The notes under the pieces are model-generated. The model had not been told where the DNA came from and ran no database searches. It worked only from the letters and a program-made list of their open reading frames with translations. Shown piece after piece: positions 1 to 8,838 of a stretch of 64,000 bases of DNA. Positions within the stretch are counted from its first letter, which is position 1. Each line of letters starts with the position of its first letter. The position numbers were made by a program, and so were the translations under genes. This DNA is from Brachionus rotundiformis (taxonomy: Eukaryota; Rotifera; Eurotatoria; Ploima; Brachionidae): NCBI GenBank assembly GCA_016802295.1, contig JAESIW010000138.1, positions 1,553,871 through 1,617,870 of the forward strand, in the 5' to 3' direction.

Positions 1-502
1 TGGTAAAAAAGTTTTGAAGCTCGGAGCCGCGGAAGAATGTCAAAATGTCTGACCAATCTGGTGGGTCGTTGAACCGGCCCAAGTTAGGCTTCAATTTGCC
101 AGCAAGAATGTTCAAAGCTGTCGATTTGCCAATACCGTTGGTGCCAACAAGACCTAGCACTTGGCCAGGACGCGGCGTAGGCAAACGATGCAGCTTGAAC
201 GAATTGGGACCAAAGCGGTGAGTTGTGTCTTTTTCCAAGTTGCTTGGCAAGTTTATGATCGAAATGGCCTCGAATGGACACTTTTTAACACAAATACCGC
301 AGCCAATACAAAGCTCTTCGGATATGAATGCTATTTTGGAATCGGGCGCCACTTCGATGCACAACTTGCCCATTCGAACAACTGGACACGACTTTTTGCA
401 CTCTTGGCGACATTTTTTCGGCTTGCATCGGTCATTATTGACTATGGCTATCCTGGTCAACGAGTCCTGCTCTTTAAGCTCTCTCTTATTTATCTTACTC
501 AT
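1..502 (-). CDS. ABCE1: ABCE1 (RLI1) ribosome-recycling ATPase, N-terminal part
   Basis: Partial gene; the reading frame is open from the ATG at 500-502 to the left edge, so only the first ~167 residues are present. ABCE1 is the Fe-S ABC ATPase that splits ribosomes after termination and supports initiation. The start reads MSKINKREL, followed by the ferredoxin-like cysteine cluster CKPKKCRQECKKSCP and a second cluster CIGCGICVKKCP, which together bind two 4Fe-4S centres. The first nucleotide-binding domain follows with Walker A GTNGIGKST and the family segment PPDWSDIL. No intron is seen in this part. The neighbour APE1 lies upstream on the same strand. Identity is clear from the near-invariant N-terminus; plus-strand frames across this stretch are shadows. 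Confidence 0.96.
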   Translation of the reverse strand, partial: MSKINKRELKEQDSLTRIAIVNNDRCKPKKCRQECKKSCPVVRMGKLCIEVAPDSKIAFISEELCIGCGICVKKCPFEAISIINLPSNLEKDTTHRFGPNSFKLHRLPTPRPGQVLGLVGTNGIGKSTALNILAGKLKPNLGRFNDPPDWSDILTFFRGSELQNFFT

Positions 503-862
503 TATCTATTCTTTTTTTTTTGTTTTTTTTTTGTGAAAAATCAAAACAAATATGATTAAAAAATTAAGAACTAAATGCTTGATGAAGTAAGGAAAATTTT
601 AATTTGGCAACAAAAACGTGTTCACTTTAGCTCTGTCTTAAAGTGTGCTTTCTGAGCTCTTTTTTTGCCTACTAAATTGCAAAATAATTTGAAATTTTTC
701 TCTCTTATTTGCATTCAATAATTAATTTTTATTAAAATTTTTAATAGATAAATTTTTTTAACCAAGTCTTGCTATTTGTCTCTTTGTTTTAGCACTCAAT
801 TTGAATCAAAAAATCAATTTTTTTTTTTTTAATTTTTATTTCTTTATTTAATTTTTGATATA
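503..862. other. Intergenic, ABCE1 promoter side
   Basis: AT-rich spacer between the APE1 stop and the ABCE1 start, both on the minus strand. It contains long T and A runs, and no coding segment is seen. It should hold the APE1 3' end and the ABCE1 promoter. Confidence 0.6.
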
Positions 863-1970
863 TTAATAAATTAAAAGATATAAAACAATAGGAATGTGAT
901 CACTTCCGCTCATTTTATCTCTTAGAACTTGGTCAACTAGATTTTTTTTGAGACTATTTGACATGACAAAATAGTCCAGTCTCCAGCCTGAGTTGGTTTG
1001 TCGCGAGGTCACTTTTCGATGAGTGTAGAATGTGTACGCTCCTGACCGCTCTGGGTACAAATACCTAAACGAGTCAAAATATCCATCGGATAAAATTTGC
1101 GTAAAATTGTTTCTTTCTTCCATGGTAAAACATGCTGAATGTAGATGAGAACTTGGATACTTTAAGTCGATTCTATTGTGCGCTACATTCAAGTCTCCGG
1201 TCCAAATTATCGGCTTAATAGTGTCCAAATGGGCCATGTATTTACGCAAAGCCTCACACCATTTCAATTTATATTCTAGCCTGATTAATTTAGCACCTGC
1301 ATTAGGAACATCTATAAAAAATAGATTTAAAATTATTCATTTCTAAAAAGACAAAAATATTTGTTTACATGAATTAATAAGAAAAAATTTTTCATATTCG
1401 ACCATTATGACCCTACCTTCTTGGTCAAATTTCTCCTCACTAATTCCATACTCAACCCTGAGAGGCTTTATCTTTGACACTATGCCAACTCCGGCATATC
1501 CTTTGCGTACACTTGGCAACCAATAGCAATGATAACTGGACAATTTGGACAATTGGTCAAAGTTTGCTGAAGGATCATATTTTGTTTCTTGAAGACAAAA
1601 TATGTCTGCATCTTCGGCCTCTATATAATTTATCCCGCCTTTCTGATTTAAGCAAAAATTTAACTATGTCTCATGCCATCACCAAATGTCACCTTTATCC
1701 AAGCTCTTAGGCCATTGATGTTCCAAGACACAATTTTAAAATTCCAATCTTTTTTATTCGAAGCATTCTTAAATTCATTTTTACATGCAAGAACATTGCT
1801 TAAACTAATTAAATTTTTATCAAAATTATCTTCTCCATTAGACTCTTTATTGTTGGACTTTTTTCCAACTTTGCTCAAGTCACTTGGTTTCTTTTCAAAA
1901 AAATAGAGCAAAAATTTAAAACATTTCTGATTTAATTAATTACAAGTTTTCTTTTAGAAAGTGATATCAT
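863..1970 (-). CDS. APEX1: AP endonuclease 1 (base-excision repair)
   Basis: Four exons on the minus strand: 1944-1970, 1693-1890, 1369-1642 and 863-1311, with introns of 50-57 bp. The product is about 315 residues (human APE1 has 318). It cuts DNA 5' of abasic sites in base-excision repair. Visible family motifs, in order: KIVSWNINGLRAW, the metal-binding Glu in CLQETK, GYAGVGIVSK, DQEGRVIMVEY, YVPNAG (tyrosine codon split by the last intron), GDLNVAH (catalytic Asp and Asn), GWRLDYF, and the C-terminal GSDH with the catalytic His. The first exon (MISLSKRKL) is an inference that supplies a basic nuclear-targeting start; without it the frame opens only at a TTG. The other exons are well supported by frame and homology. 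Confidence 0.93.
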
Positions 1971-2421
1971 TTTTTTAATGTTTTTTTCTTTTTTTAAATT
2001 GTTAATTTTATCTTATTGTTTTATATTTAGCTTAAATTTCATAACTAGATACAAATTAGCTACGGTGTAAAAGTTTGCGGAATTTTGATTAAATGGAAGA
2101 ATGAATACATAAATTACATTATTTTGACTGATTTTATTTGCACGATATTTAAATTGAAAATCTTTAAATAAGATAACAGGAAACAGGAAGTTTGGTTTTG
2201 CTAATATGCCTTTTGAACACCAAATTATTCTGTGCCTGCGGCATTTTAATAAAAGAAAAAATACTTTGTTTTATATTTAGTGACAAAATTTAAAGCTAAT
2301 GTATAATTCGATAATTTTTTAGTCATTTATTTTTTATTAAAAAAAAAACTAATTTCCTAATGTCAGTAATAAATAAATTTATTTGTTTTTTTCTTTTATA
2401 ATTTTTCTAGTTAAATATATT
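1971..2421. other. Divergent intergenic region APE1 / PKA-R
   Basis: 450 bp of AT-rich DNA between the divergent APE1 and PKA-R genes. A splice-acceptor-like sequence, TTTTTCTAG, ends at 2410, 11 bp before the PKA-R ATG, so a 5' UTR exon or a trans-splice site may lie here. I looked for an upstream exon coding for a docking domain and found none. Confidence 0.5.
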
Positions 2422-3411
2422 ATGGATAAGAAAGATTTGAATCTGGAAGAAGATGATATTAGCTACAATGTAGCGAGAACCAATACTCGTAGATTGCGTC
2501 AAATAAGACGCTTTTCAGTATTTAGCAAGTCATTTGACCCGGAATATGGCGAGCTAAGGTCCCATTCAGAGACCGACTTTGAATCAATGGCAAACAGACC
2601 ATTTGAAAGCTCCAAATCATCAGTACTGGACTATGCAGAAAATTTAAAGAAAATAATGTCAAATATCATTCTATTCAAACATTTGTCTGATGATGACCTG
2701 GACAGAATTGTCGAGTGTATGTTCCAGAGACCATGTTCCCGGAACGAAGTAATCATTCGGCAAGGAGATCCGGGCAATTATTTTTACATAATTGCCAAAG
2801 GTGTTTTTGATGTGTATCTTAAACGAGCTGGTGATGAGCTCAAAATGGCTGAACTTGGCGAGCATGGGTTTTTTGGCGACTTGGCCTTGTTGCACAACCA
2901 AGCTCGCTGTGCCAGTGTTGTTTGTCAAAGCGATGGTGTTTTGTTGTGCATGAATCGGGACACATTTCAAAGAAAAGTTATATCTATTTCATTTGATAGA
3001 CGCAGAAAATATGCCAATTTGCTCGGCTCCATCTCGTTTCTAAGAGATTCGCTCAGCGATACCGAGCGATCCAAAGTTGTAGACGCCTTGGAGAGCCGAT
3101 TGGTTGAGGCCAATGAGACACTATTCAGTCAAAACGAGATGGCAAATGGAATGTATTTTGTAGAGAGTGGCAAAGTAAAAATATCACAAATGGATGAAAA
3201 TGGAAATAAGGAAATAATAAAAGTGGTTGAGAAAGGCGACTACTTTGGCGAATTTGCACTGCTGCGCAAGACCAATCGCACAGCAACAGCTTGCACGCTA
3301 ACCAAATGCCAACTAGCTTTCCTAGATGTAGACGCGTTTGAACGTCTTATGGGACCGTGTTTTAATCTGCTAGAAAAACACCAAATAGATTATTATAAAG
3401 AATTCAAATAG
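2422..3411 (+). CDS. cAMP-dependent protein kinase regulatory subunit, RII-like
   Basis: A 329-residue, single-exon protein. The frame opens at a TTG at 2383, but the first ATG at 2422 gives a sensible start. PKA regulatory subunits hold the catalytic subunit inactive until cAMP binds. Residues 29-33 read RRFSV, an inhibitor sequence with a phosphorylatable Ser, as in type II subunits. Two cyclic-nucleotide-binding domains follow (about 75-195 and 198-320), with phosphate-binding cassettes FGDLALLHNQARCAS and FGEFALLRKTNRTAT, each keeping the cAMP-contacting Arg. The first cassette has Asp where Glu is usual. The N-terminal dimerisation/docking helices of about 45 residues, which bind AKAPs, are not present ahead of the inhibitor site. 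They may be absent or encoded in an unseen upstream exon. Confidence 0.9.
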   Translation: MDKKDLNLEEDDISYNVARTNTRRLRQIRRFSVFSKSFDPEYGELRSHSETDFESMANRPFESSKSSVLDYAENLKKIMSNIILFKHLSDDDLDRIVECMFQRPCSRNEVIIRQGDPGNYFYIIAKGVFDVYLKRAGDELKMAELGEHGFFGDLALLHNQARCASVVCQSDGVLLCMNRDTFQRKVISISFDRRRKYANLLGSISFLRDSLSDTERSKVVDALESRLVEANETLFSQNEMANGMYFVESGKVKISQMDENGNKEIIKVVEKGDYFGEFALLRKTNRTATACTLTKCQLAFLDVDAFERLMGPCFNLLEKHQIDYYKEFK

Positions 3412-3766
3412 GTGTATCTCTCACATAATAAGATAATTATAAAAATATTCAACTCAATTGCGTAAGAAATGTTAAAGTTTTGTTTTTTTTTTATATTTTT
3501 TTTATGGTTTTATAAGTTTAAAATGTATTTCACCCCCGATTATAAACCCAACTCTTATTCAATAATAGAACAGCTTGATTTTAATCTATTCCTCATTATT
3601 CGAATTATTTTTATTTCGAAAAAATAAATAATCATCATGTTCAAAGCAGTAACTAATTTTATCTATCTTAAATACTCAACTAATGCATTAAAAATATAAA
3701 AAAAAAAAAAAAACAATAATATCTTTGGATTAAGAACACATTTGCATAAATCAAGATATACCAAGG
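3412..3766. other. Intergenic; PKA-R 3' end
   Basis: AT-rich spacer with an AATAAA at 3623-3628 that could end the PKA-R transcript, and a long A run near 3700. No coding segment seen. Confidence 0.5.
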
Positions 3767-4964
3767 ATGGCTTTGAATAAGCAAACATCGGCCAGATTTG
3801 ACATGCTTGTCCAGCCCAGACAGTCTGTCATTGCCACTTATATTTGGATAGATACCGATTACCATCAAGTGTTGAGAACAAAGAGCAGAACTTTGGACTT
3901 TGAGCCAGTGTCTGTTGAGAATGTGCCCGAATGGGACTGTTCAATTGCCTACGCAACCAGCTACATAAACACTGACTTTTACATAAAACCAATACGTCTT
4001 TTCAAAGATCCATTTTTTTCTGCCAATTCTAAAAATAAGCTTGTTTTGTGCGAGAACTACAAACACGACAAAACAATTGCTGACGAAAACAACCGAGTTA
4101 AATGCAAAGAAATGTTTGAAAAATTGTCCAAATTTAGCCAGACAAAAGCAAAATTTATCATCGAGCAAACTTACACAATGTATGAAAATACTGGCTATGA
4201 CAAAATTGACCATCATTTGGACAAAAATAGCTCCAAATTGCCAAAATGGTTTCACTATTGTTCAATAGGCATTGACCGTGCTAGTGGACGAAATGTGGCC
4301 GAGTGCCATTACAAAGCGTGTTTGTATGCAGGTATAAATATAAAGAGTGTGAATAGTGAGAAAAATGTATCCGAGTGGAAATTTGAAATTGGACCATGTG
4401 AAGCCTACGATCTGGCCGATCAATTGATTATGGCAAAATACATTCTGCATCGAACTGCCGAGGACTTCAATGTGGTAGTCAAGTTCGACAATCAGCCAGA
4501 AACTTTAAATCAAAAAATTTATCTATCAATAGTAGAAAATGATTTTTTCCTTAAGTAAATTGAGTACAATTAAAAAATTTCTAATAAATAATTTATTTTT
4601 GTTTAAATTTTATTCAAGAAATGTAAATTCAATAAGTGCTGCGTTGAACAAAGTTGGTTTAAAATTGGGCGATTCTGTCTTGCTGATCAACACAAGAGTA
4701 AACAATGGCCTAAGCGGAATTTTAAGGCTAATACATGAAGAGAACAAAGTGGAACTGAATGAAATATTGGAACGAGACATGCAATTGAGGAATGGTCAGA
4801 AAGCACACTTTGTCAACCAACTATTCTCCAATTCAAAATCGACTTCTAATTTTAGCTGCTTTTTTGAAATTCAAATAACCCAAAGCTCTAATTACTTCGA
4901 TCCATATTTACTTTTAGATCAATTAATTAGAGTTATTCTTAGTTTACTTGATCCCGATGTTTAA
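3767..4964 (+). CDS. Glutamine synthetase-like protein, probable pseudoenzyme
   Basis: Two exons, 3767-4554 and 4619-4964, joined across a 64-bp GT-AG intron in phase 2; 377 residues, the length of animal glutamine synthetase (about 373). Similarity to the family is clear: YIWIDTDYHQVLRTKSRTLD near the start, then KLVLCE, IDRASGRNVAE-HYKACLYAG, EIGPCEA, HRTAEDF, and near the C-terminus YFDPYLLLDQLIRVIL, matching the family's CDPFSVTEALIRTCLL. Key elements are lost: the DGSST loop after the EW motif is replaced by SIAYA, the second Glu of EQEYT is Thr, the NGAGCHTN segment with its metal-binding His is gone, and the Arg-rich NRSASIRIPR phosphate-binding segment is not recognisable. A working enzyme is therefore unlikely. 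The second exon looks like a separate gene only if the intron is missed. Confidence 0.8.
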
Positions 4965-5090
4965 AGTTATTTTTTGTTTTACAAAGCTACATTTTTTGTT
5001 CTATATGATTGTATATTTTGATTGAGAATAAAATTTAGACATTTATCTTTTGGCTTTGAGTGTTAGTTTTACATCATCATCATCTTTGTA

Positions 5091-5122
<32 letters not shown>
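5091..5122. repeat. (ATT)n microsatellite
   Basis: About ten tandem ATT units just after the glutamine synthetase-like gene's 3' end (AATAAA at 5027-5032), preceded by a short ATC run at 5072-5083. Confidence 0.9.
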
Positions 5123-5243
5123 CTGTTCTTTATGGGCGTATTAATTCACTTACGCAATAAGTAAAGTAATTTTTGTTGTTTAAAGTTTATTATATGCAAT
5201 GCGCTGATTTGAATATAATAAATAATTTTTATTATTTTATAAA

Positions 5244-5628
5244 ATGCGCAGCGATAAAGTTGTTTTGAATCTAAGACAGGTAATTTATTCAATAAATAAA
5301 TCGATTGGGGGAGAATAGCTGGCTTATAATGATGATTTGATTCAAGTTTATGCTTAGGAAAGAAGTGCTCAAAACTTATAAAGACATTTTAAAGACATGC
5401 CATGGTATCCAAGATGATGGTTATCGCAAAGAGCTTATTGACTGGACCAGACGGGATTTTAGAATGGGCAAAAATTTGACTGATGAAGTTGTTTATTTTG
5501 AAATTTAAAAAATTGATTAAAAAATTTTTTTCTATTCATATTGTCTAAAGGCTGGAATAAAGATTTCTTTGACAAGAGCCAAAATGAGTCTCAAAGAACT
5601 CAAGACTAGCATTGATATGGCAAAATAG
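5244..5628 (+). CDS. LYRM2: LYRM2, LYR-motif mitochondrial protein
   Basis: Three small exons, 5244-5279, 5347-5487 and 5551-5628, all joined in phase 0 through introns of 67 and 63 bp; 84 residues (human LYRM2 has 88). LYRM proteins bind the mitochondrial acyl carrier protein and serve Fe-S or complex I assembly; LYRM2 is tied to complex I. The joined start reads LNLRQFMLRKEVLKTYKDIL, corresponding to the family pattern L-LKQF--R--VL-LYR-IL, with TYK in place of LYR. The middle, YRKELIDWTRRDFRMGKNLTDE, matches the YL--WAR-EF-RNK--T-E block, and the last exon MSLKELKTSIDMAK matches MQLKELEKTLALAK. The exons are too short to stand out as open frames. Confidence 0.88.
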
Positions 5629-5852
5629 AAAATTCAATCGAAATAGAAAAATTTAACTGAATTATTAAGACTTTATTCTAAATTAGCAAAAAAAAAGGGT
5701 TTATTAAATTTATTATTTTTAAAAAATTTAAGTTCAGCTATATATTTAAAATTAAATTTTTTCTCTTCTTAATATAAGATGAATATAAAATTTATTTGTT
5801 TGCTTTTCCAAGACAACAGAATGAATAGAGGTGAATTGAGGGTGACCAAGAC

Positions 5853-5936
5853 TCAGATAGGAATGAATATTTTTAAAAGCAGGTTTGGACCCGCATAAGC
5901 GGACAGCAATCCGGCAAAAAAGATACGAGCGGCCAT
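5853..5936 (-). CDS. Possible 27-residue hydrophobic micropeptide or first exon
   Basis: An ATG at 5934-5936 opens a frame of 27 codons (MAARIFFAGLLSAYAGPNLL, then seven more residues to TGA). The stretch is clearly richer in G/C than the DNA around it, as coding DNA is throughout this window, and the peptide would be a single membrane segment. It could be a tiny mitochondrial or ER membrane protein, the first exon of a longer gene, or chance. I do not recognise the family and found no convincing second exon. Confidence 0.25.
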   Translation of the reverse strand: MAARIFFAGLLSAYAGPNLLLKIFIPI

Positions 5937-6122
5937 TAAAAAATGGGTTATAAAATAAATTTAAAAAATTAAACTAAAAGACTTTTTATTGAAAGAATAT
6001 TTTTGTATTTCTTGTTATTTAAATTTGAAATTTAAAATTAAATCATTTAATAGTATATCTATATTTTAGTTTATTTTTTCAAATTTATTGTATATCTCAT
6101 ATTTATGCCGAAATTATTTTTT

Positions 6123-6173
6123 GGCCGTATTTTTATACGGTCCTAAAATTTGTACCGACTCGCTGACCGGTAC
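6123..6173. repeat. Two adjacent inverted repeats
   Basis: GGCCGTAT at 6123-6130 pairs with ATACGGTC at 6135-6142 around a TTTT loop with one mismatch. GTACCG at 6152-6157 pairs exactly with CGGTAC at 6168-6173. They form a GC-rich island in almost pure A/T DNA. They could be the remnant of a small inverted-repeat element or a structured or protein-bound site. Confidence 0.55.
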
Positions 6174-6836
6174 ACTTTTTTAAAATTTCATGGTAAATTT
6201 TTTTTAAATAAATACATTTTTAACCGTATCTTAGAATTTTATTTAAGAAAATATAAAAGGAAATATAAATTAATTAAAATTTTTAATAAAAAGCAAAACA
6301 GTTTTTAACAATTAAGGCACATAAATTTTTTTTAGAATTAGATCACCAGGTAAATAAAGTGTCGTTATTAAATAGAAATTTTATTTTAATAAAATTTGAA
6401 ATTTTTAATATTTTAAAAATTAATTTTATTAAGTATTTAAATCTGTTTTTTTAATTAATTTGATGTAAAAGCAAAAATTTTATCATTATTTATCTGAAAT
6501 TTAAAATTAATTTTTTAAATGATATGAATAAAATCAAGATTTAAGCCTAAAAAATAAACAACACCATTTGAATTTTTAATAAACAGAGTTTTTAAAAATA
6601 AGAGATTTTAACACATAGTCTGGCTGGTAATTGCGGACAAATATTGTGACATGTCATCATTTAAAGTTAAATTCAAAAAATTCAATATACTTGAACTTAA
6701 TAACAGCAAACATAAATTGCTTAATAAAATCTCATAGCTATTTTATGCTTTACTAGACTAAAAGAGTTATTAAAAAAATTTAATTAGCATTTAGATTACG
6801 AAAAAGACAGATAAAAATCAAAAAAATATTCATTTA

Positions 6837-7466
6837 ATGAAAATGACTAACAAAAAGAGCAAGAATCCAGAGAATGGTTCGGATGGCGAAGAGCTCGAAG
6901 AAGAAGAATATGTGGTGGAGAAAATAATCGACAAGCGCATCAGATCTGGTCGGACCGAGTACTTTCTGAAATGGAAAGGCTACGGCGAGGCGGACAACAC
7001 TTGGGAGCCTGAGTCCAATCTGGACTGTCCCGATTTGATCGCTGAGTTTGAAAACCGCTTGAAAAGTCAATCAGGAGGTGCGCAAAAAAAACGCAAGACC
7101 GACTCGGACATTGCTCTTAACAAGAAGAAAAAGTCCGAAATAGCCCAACCACTGTCCAATACAACCAATACACACGAGAATTCAGCAGAGGCTAGTTCGG
7201 ATGACAATCCAGCCAGAGGATTCGACCGTGGCCTAATACCTGAGAAAATAATCGGAGCCACTGACTCGTCTGGCGAGCTTATGTTCCTGATGAAATGGAA
7301 AAACTCCGACGAAGCCGATCTTGTTCTAGCCAAGACTGCTAACATCAGATGCCCTCAGGTAGTTATTCAATTCTACGAAGAGCGTCTCACCTGGCACACT
7401 GGCGAAGATAGAGACGAGTCGAACAAGAGCCAACAACTCGAGACATCATCTACAGGTGATAAGTAA
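6837..7466 (+). CDS. Heterochromatin protein 1 (chromobox)
   Basis: A single-exon protein of 209 residues. HP1 reads methylated H3K9 through its chromodomain and dimerises through a chromoshadow domain. The acidic start (EELEEEEY) leads into the chromodomain at about residues 23-80: YVVEKIIDKRIR, YFLKWKGYGEADNTWEPESN. The aromatic cage residues (Tyr, Trp, Tyr) are all present. A lysine-rich hinge (KKRKTD, NKKKKSE) follows, then the chromoshadow domain at about 127-190 starting ARGFDRGLIPEKIIGATDS and ending VVIQFYEERLTWH. Domain order and length are typical. Which of the animal HP1 paralogues it matches cannot be told from sequence alone. Confidence 0.95.
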   Translation: MKMTNKKSKNPENGSDGEELEEEEYVVEKIIDKRIRSGRTEYFLKWKGYGEADNTWEPESNLDCPDLIAEFENRLKSQSGGAQKKRKTDSDIALNKKKKSEIAQPLSNTTNTHENSAEASSDDNPARGFDRGLIPEKIIGATDSSGELMFLMKWKNSDEADLVLAKTANIRCPQVVIQFYEERLTWHTGEDRDESNKSQQLETSSTGDK

Positions 7467-8838
7467 TTACAAAAAGTGTATTTGTTTCGAGACATAGCTA
7501 TATTGGTACTTAGTAATAAAAATCACATTGTTATTTGTTTATTTTATTGAATTTAAGACATTATAAATGAAATAAAAAAATTCGAATCACCATTATTATA
7601 ATTGTATAAATTGATTAAGATCTGCTTGACTGGGTATTTTTTTTTAAATATTTTTTTTGTAAATAAATACAATTACACTTAAATAAAAAACATTTAAAAA
7701 ACTTCATTAATAAAATGTGACTTTTAATTTAACAATATGGTTATAATTTAATATCTTATTTAATAAATCAGTTTAAATTTGTTCAATCAATAAGAATATG
7801 TGTCTAACTTTTAATTTTTTTTTGATCGGATTATATTCGAATAAATATAGCTAATTTTGATAAATAAATAAACAATTAAAGAAGGATAAGATAATAATAA
7901 TAATAATAGTTTATATTCTATGGTTCAATTTAGTTAATAAAATGACAAAGCACGAAAGATAAGAGAATTTATTTTAATATGTTGCAAAAGAGTTTTTCTT
8001 TTACCTAAAAGATTATCTTATGGGCCTAAAGAAGCTTAATGAGCTTTAGATATAATTAATCAAATTAGGCAGGATTTTGAATTAATTTTTGGCTACTTAA
8101 ATTTACACAACTGCATCATTTTTAATTGAATTTTACTCAAAATAATAAAAGTCAATCTAAATAGGATTAAAAAAGATTATTAAAAATAAACTCTAAGATT
8201 TTAATAGTTTAATTTAAAAATTCAAATTTTTTCTTATCAGCTTTTGATCAATAATTTAAAGTATTTTTTTTTGTGATACTTTAATTATAATTATAAGTAA
8301 TTACTAATTACGGATAAAATATCAGATCTACTAAAAAATTCATCTTTATATTTTTTAATAATTTTAAAATCTAAATTAATAAGATAAAAATATTAATCAA
8401 AATTTACACATAGATTTGTATACTTATTATATAAAACAAATTTATAATAAAATTTTGAATTTGAACTTATTTTTACCTTTAATTTATTAAAATTTTCCAA
8501 CTCAAGTACAATATTAATTAATAATATCTGTTCAGTTTTTTTGATATCAAAAATTAACAAATTTAAATCTCTAAAAACTTTTTATTTTAAAATTTTTATT
8601 ATAATTTAATTATTTGATCATATTTTTACTATTTTTTATTAAAAAAGTGTTCTATTTGTTGATAATAAATCCTTTAAAATATGGAAATGATTCTTATCTA
8701 TATTAAAATAGTTTTGATAAATCTATATAGAAGAATTGTCCGGTTGCCATGCAACGAACGAATTTTGTTCAAATTAATTATTTTGAGCTTTAATAATAAT
8801 AATAATTGAAATTTGTTTTAATTTCACTTGTGAACAAA
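7467..8838. other. Intergenic HP1 to LRR gene
   Basis: 1.37 kb, AT-rich, with AAT trinucleotide runs (near 7891 and 8791) and no coding segment recognised. The last 100 bp carry the X-box-like site listed separately. Confidence 0.5.
8743..8755. promoter_or_regulatory. Candidate RFX X-box of the LRR gene
   Basis: GTTGCCATGCAAC is a perfect palindrome around a central CAT, 83 bp before the ATG. It fits the RFX X-box pattern GTNRCC(N0-3)RGYAAC with one mismatch. RFX factors drive genes for motile and sensory cilia, which would make the LRR protein a ciliary component. Confidence 0.5.

Larger units (their letters stand above)
5629..6836. other. Intergenic between LYRM2 and HP1
   Basis: 1.2 kb of very AT-rich DNA. 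It contains a possible small minus-strand frame (5853-5936) and two adjacent GC-rich inverted repeats (6123-6173), both listed separately. Otherwise nothing is recognised; it should include the HP1 promoter. Confidence 0.5.

Noticed and set aside
161..559. Plus-strand frames over ABCE1
   Set aside because: The minus strand encodes the highly conserved ABCE1 Fe-S domain; the plus-strand frames have no family features.
4539..4964. A separate 141-residue gene overlapping the glutamine synthetase-like stop
   Set aside because: A GT-AG intron (4555-4618) joins it in frame, and its C-terminus matches the end of glutamine synthetase, so it is exon 2.
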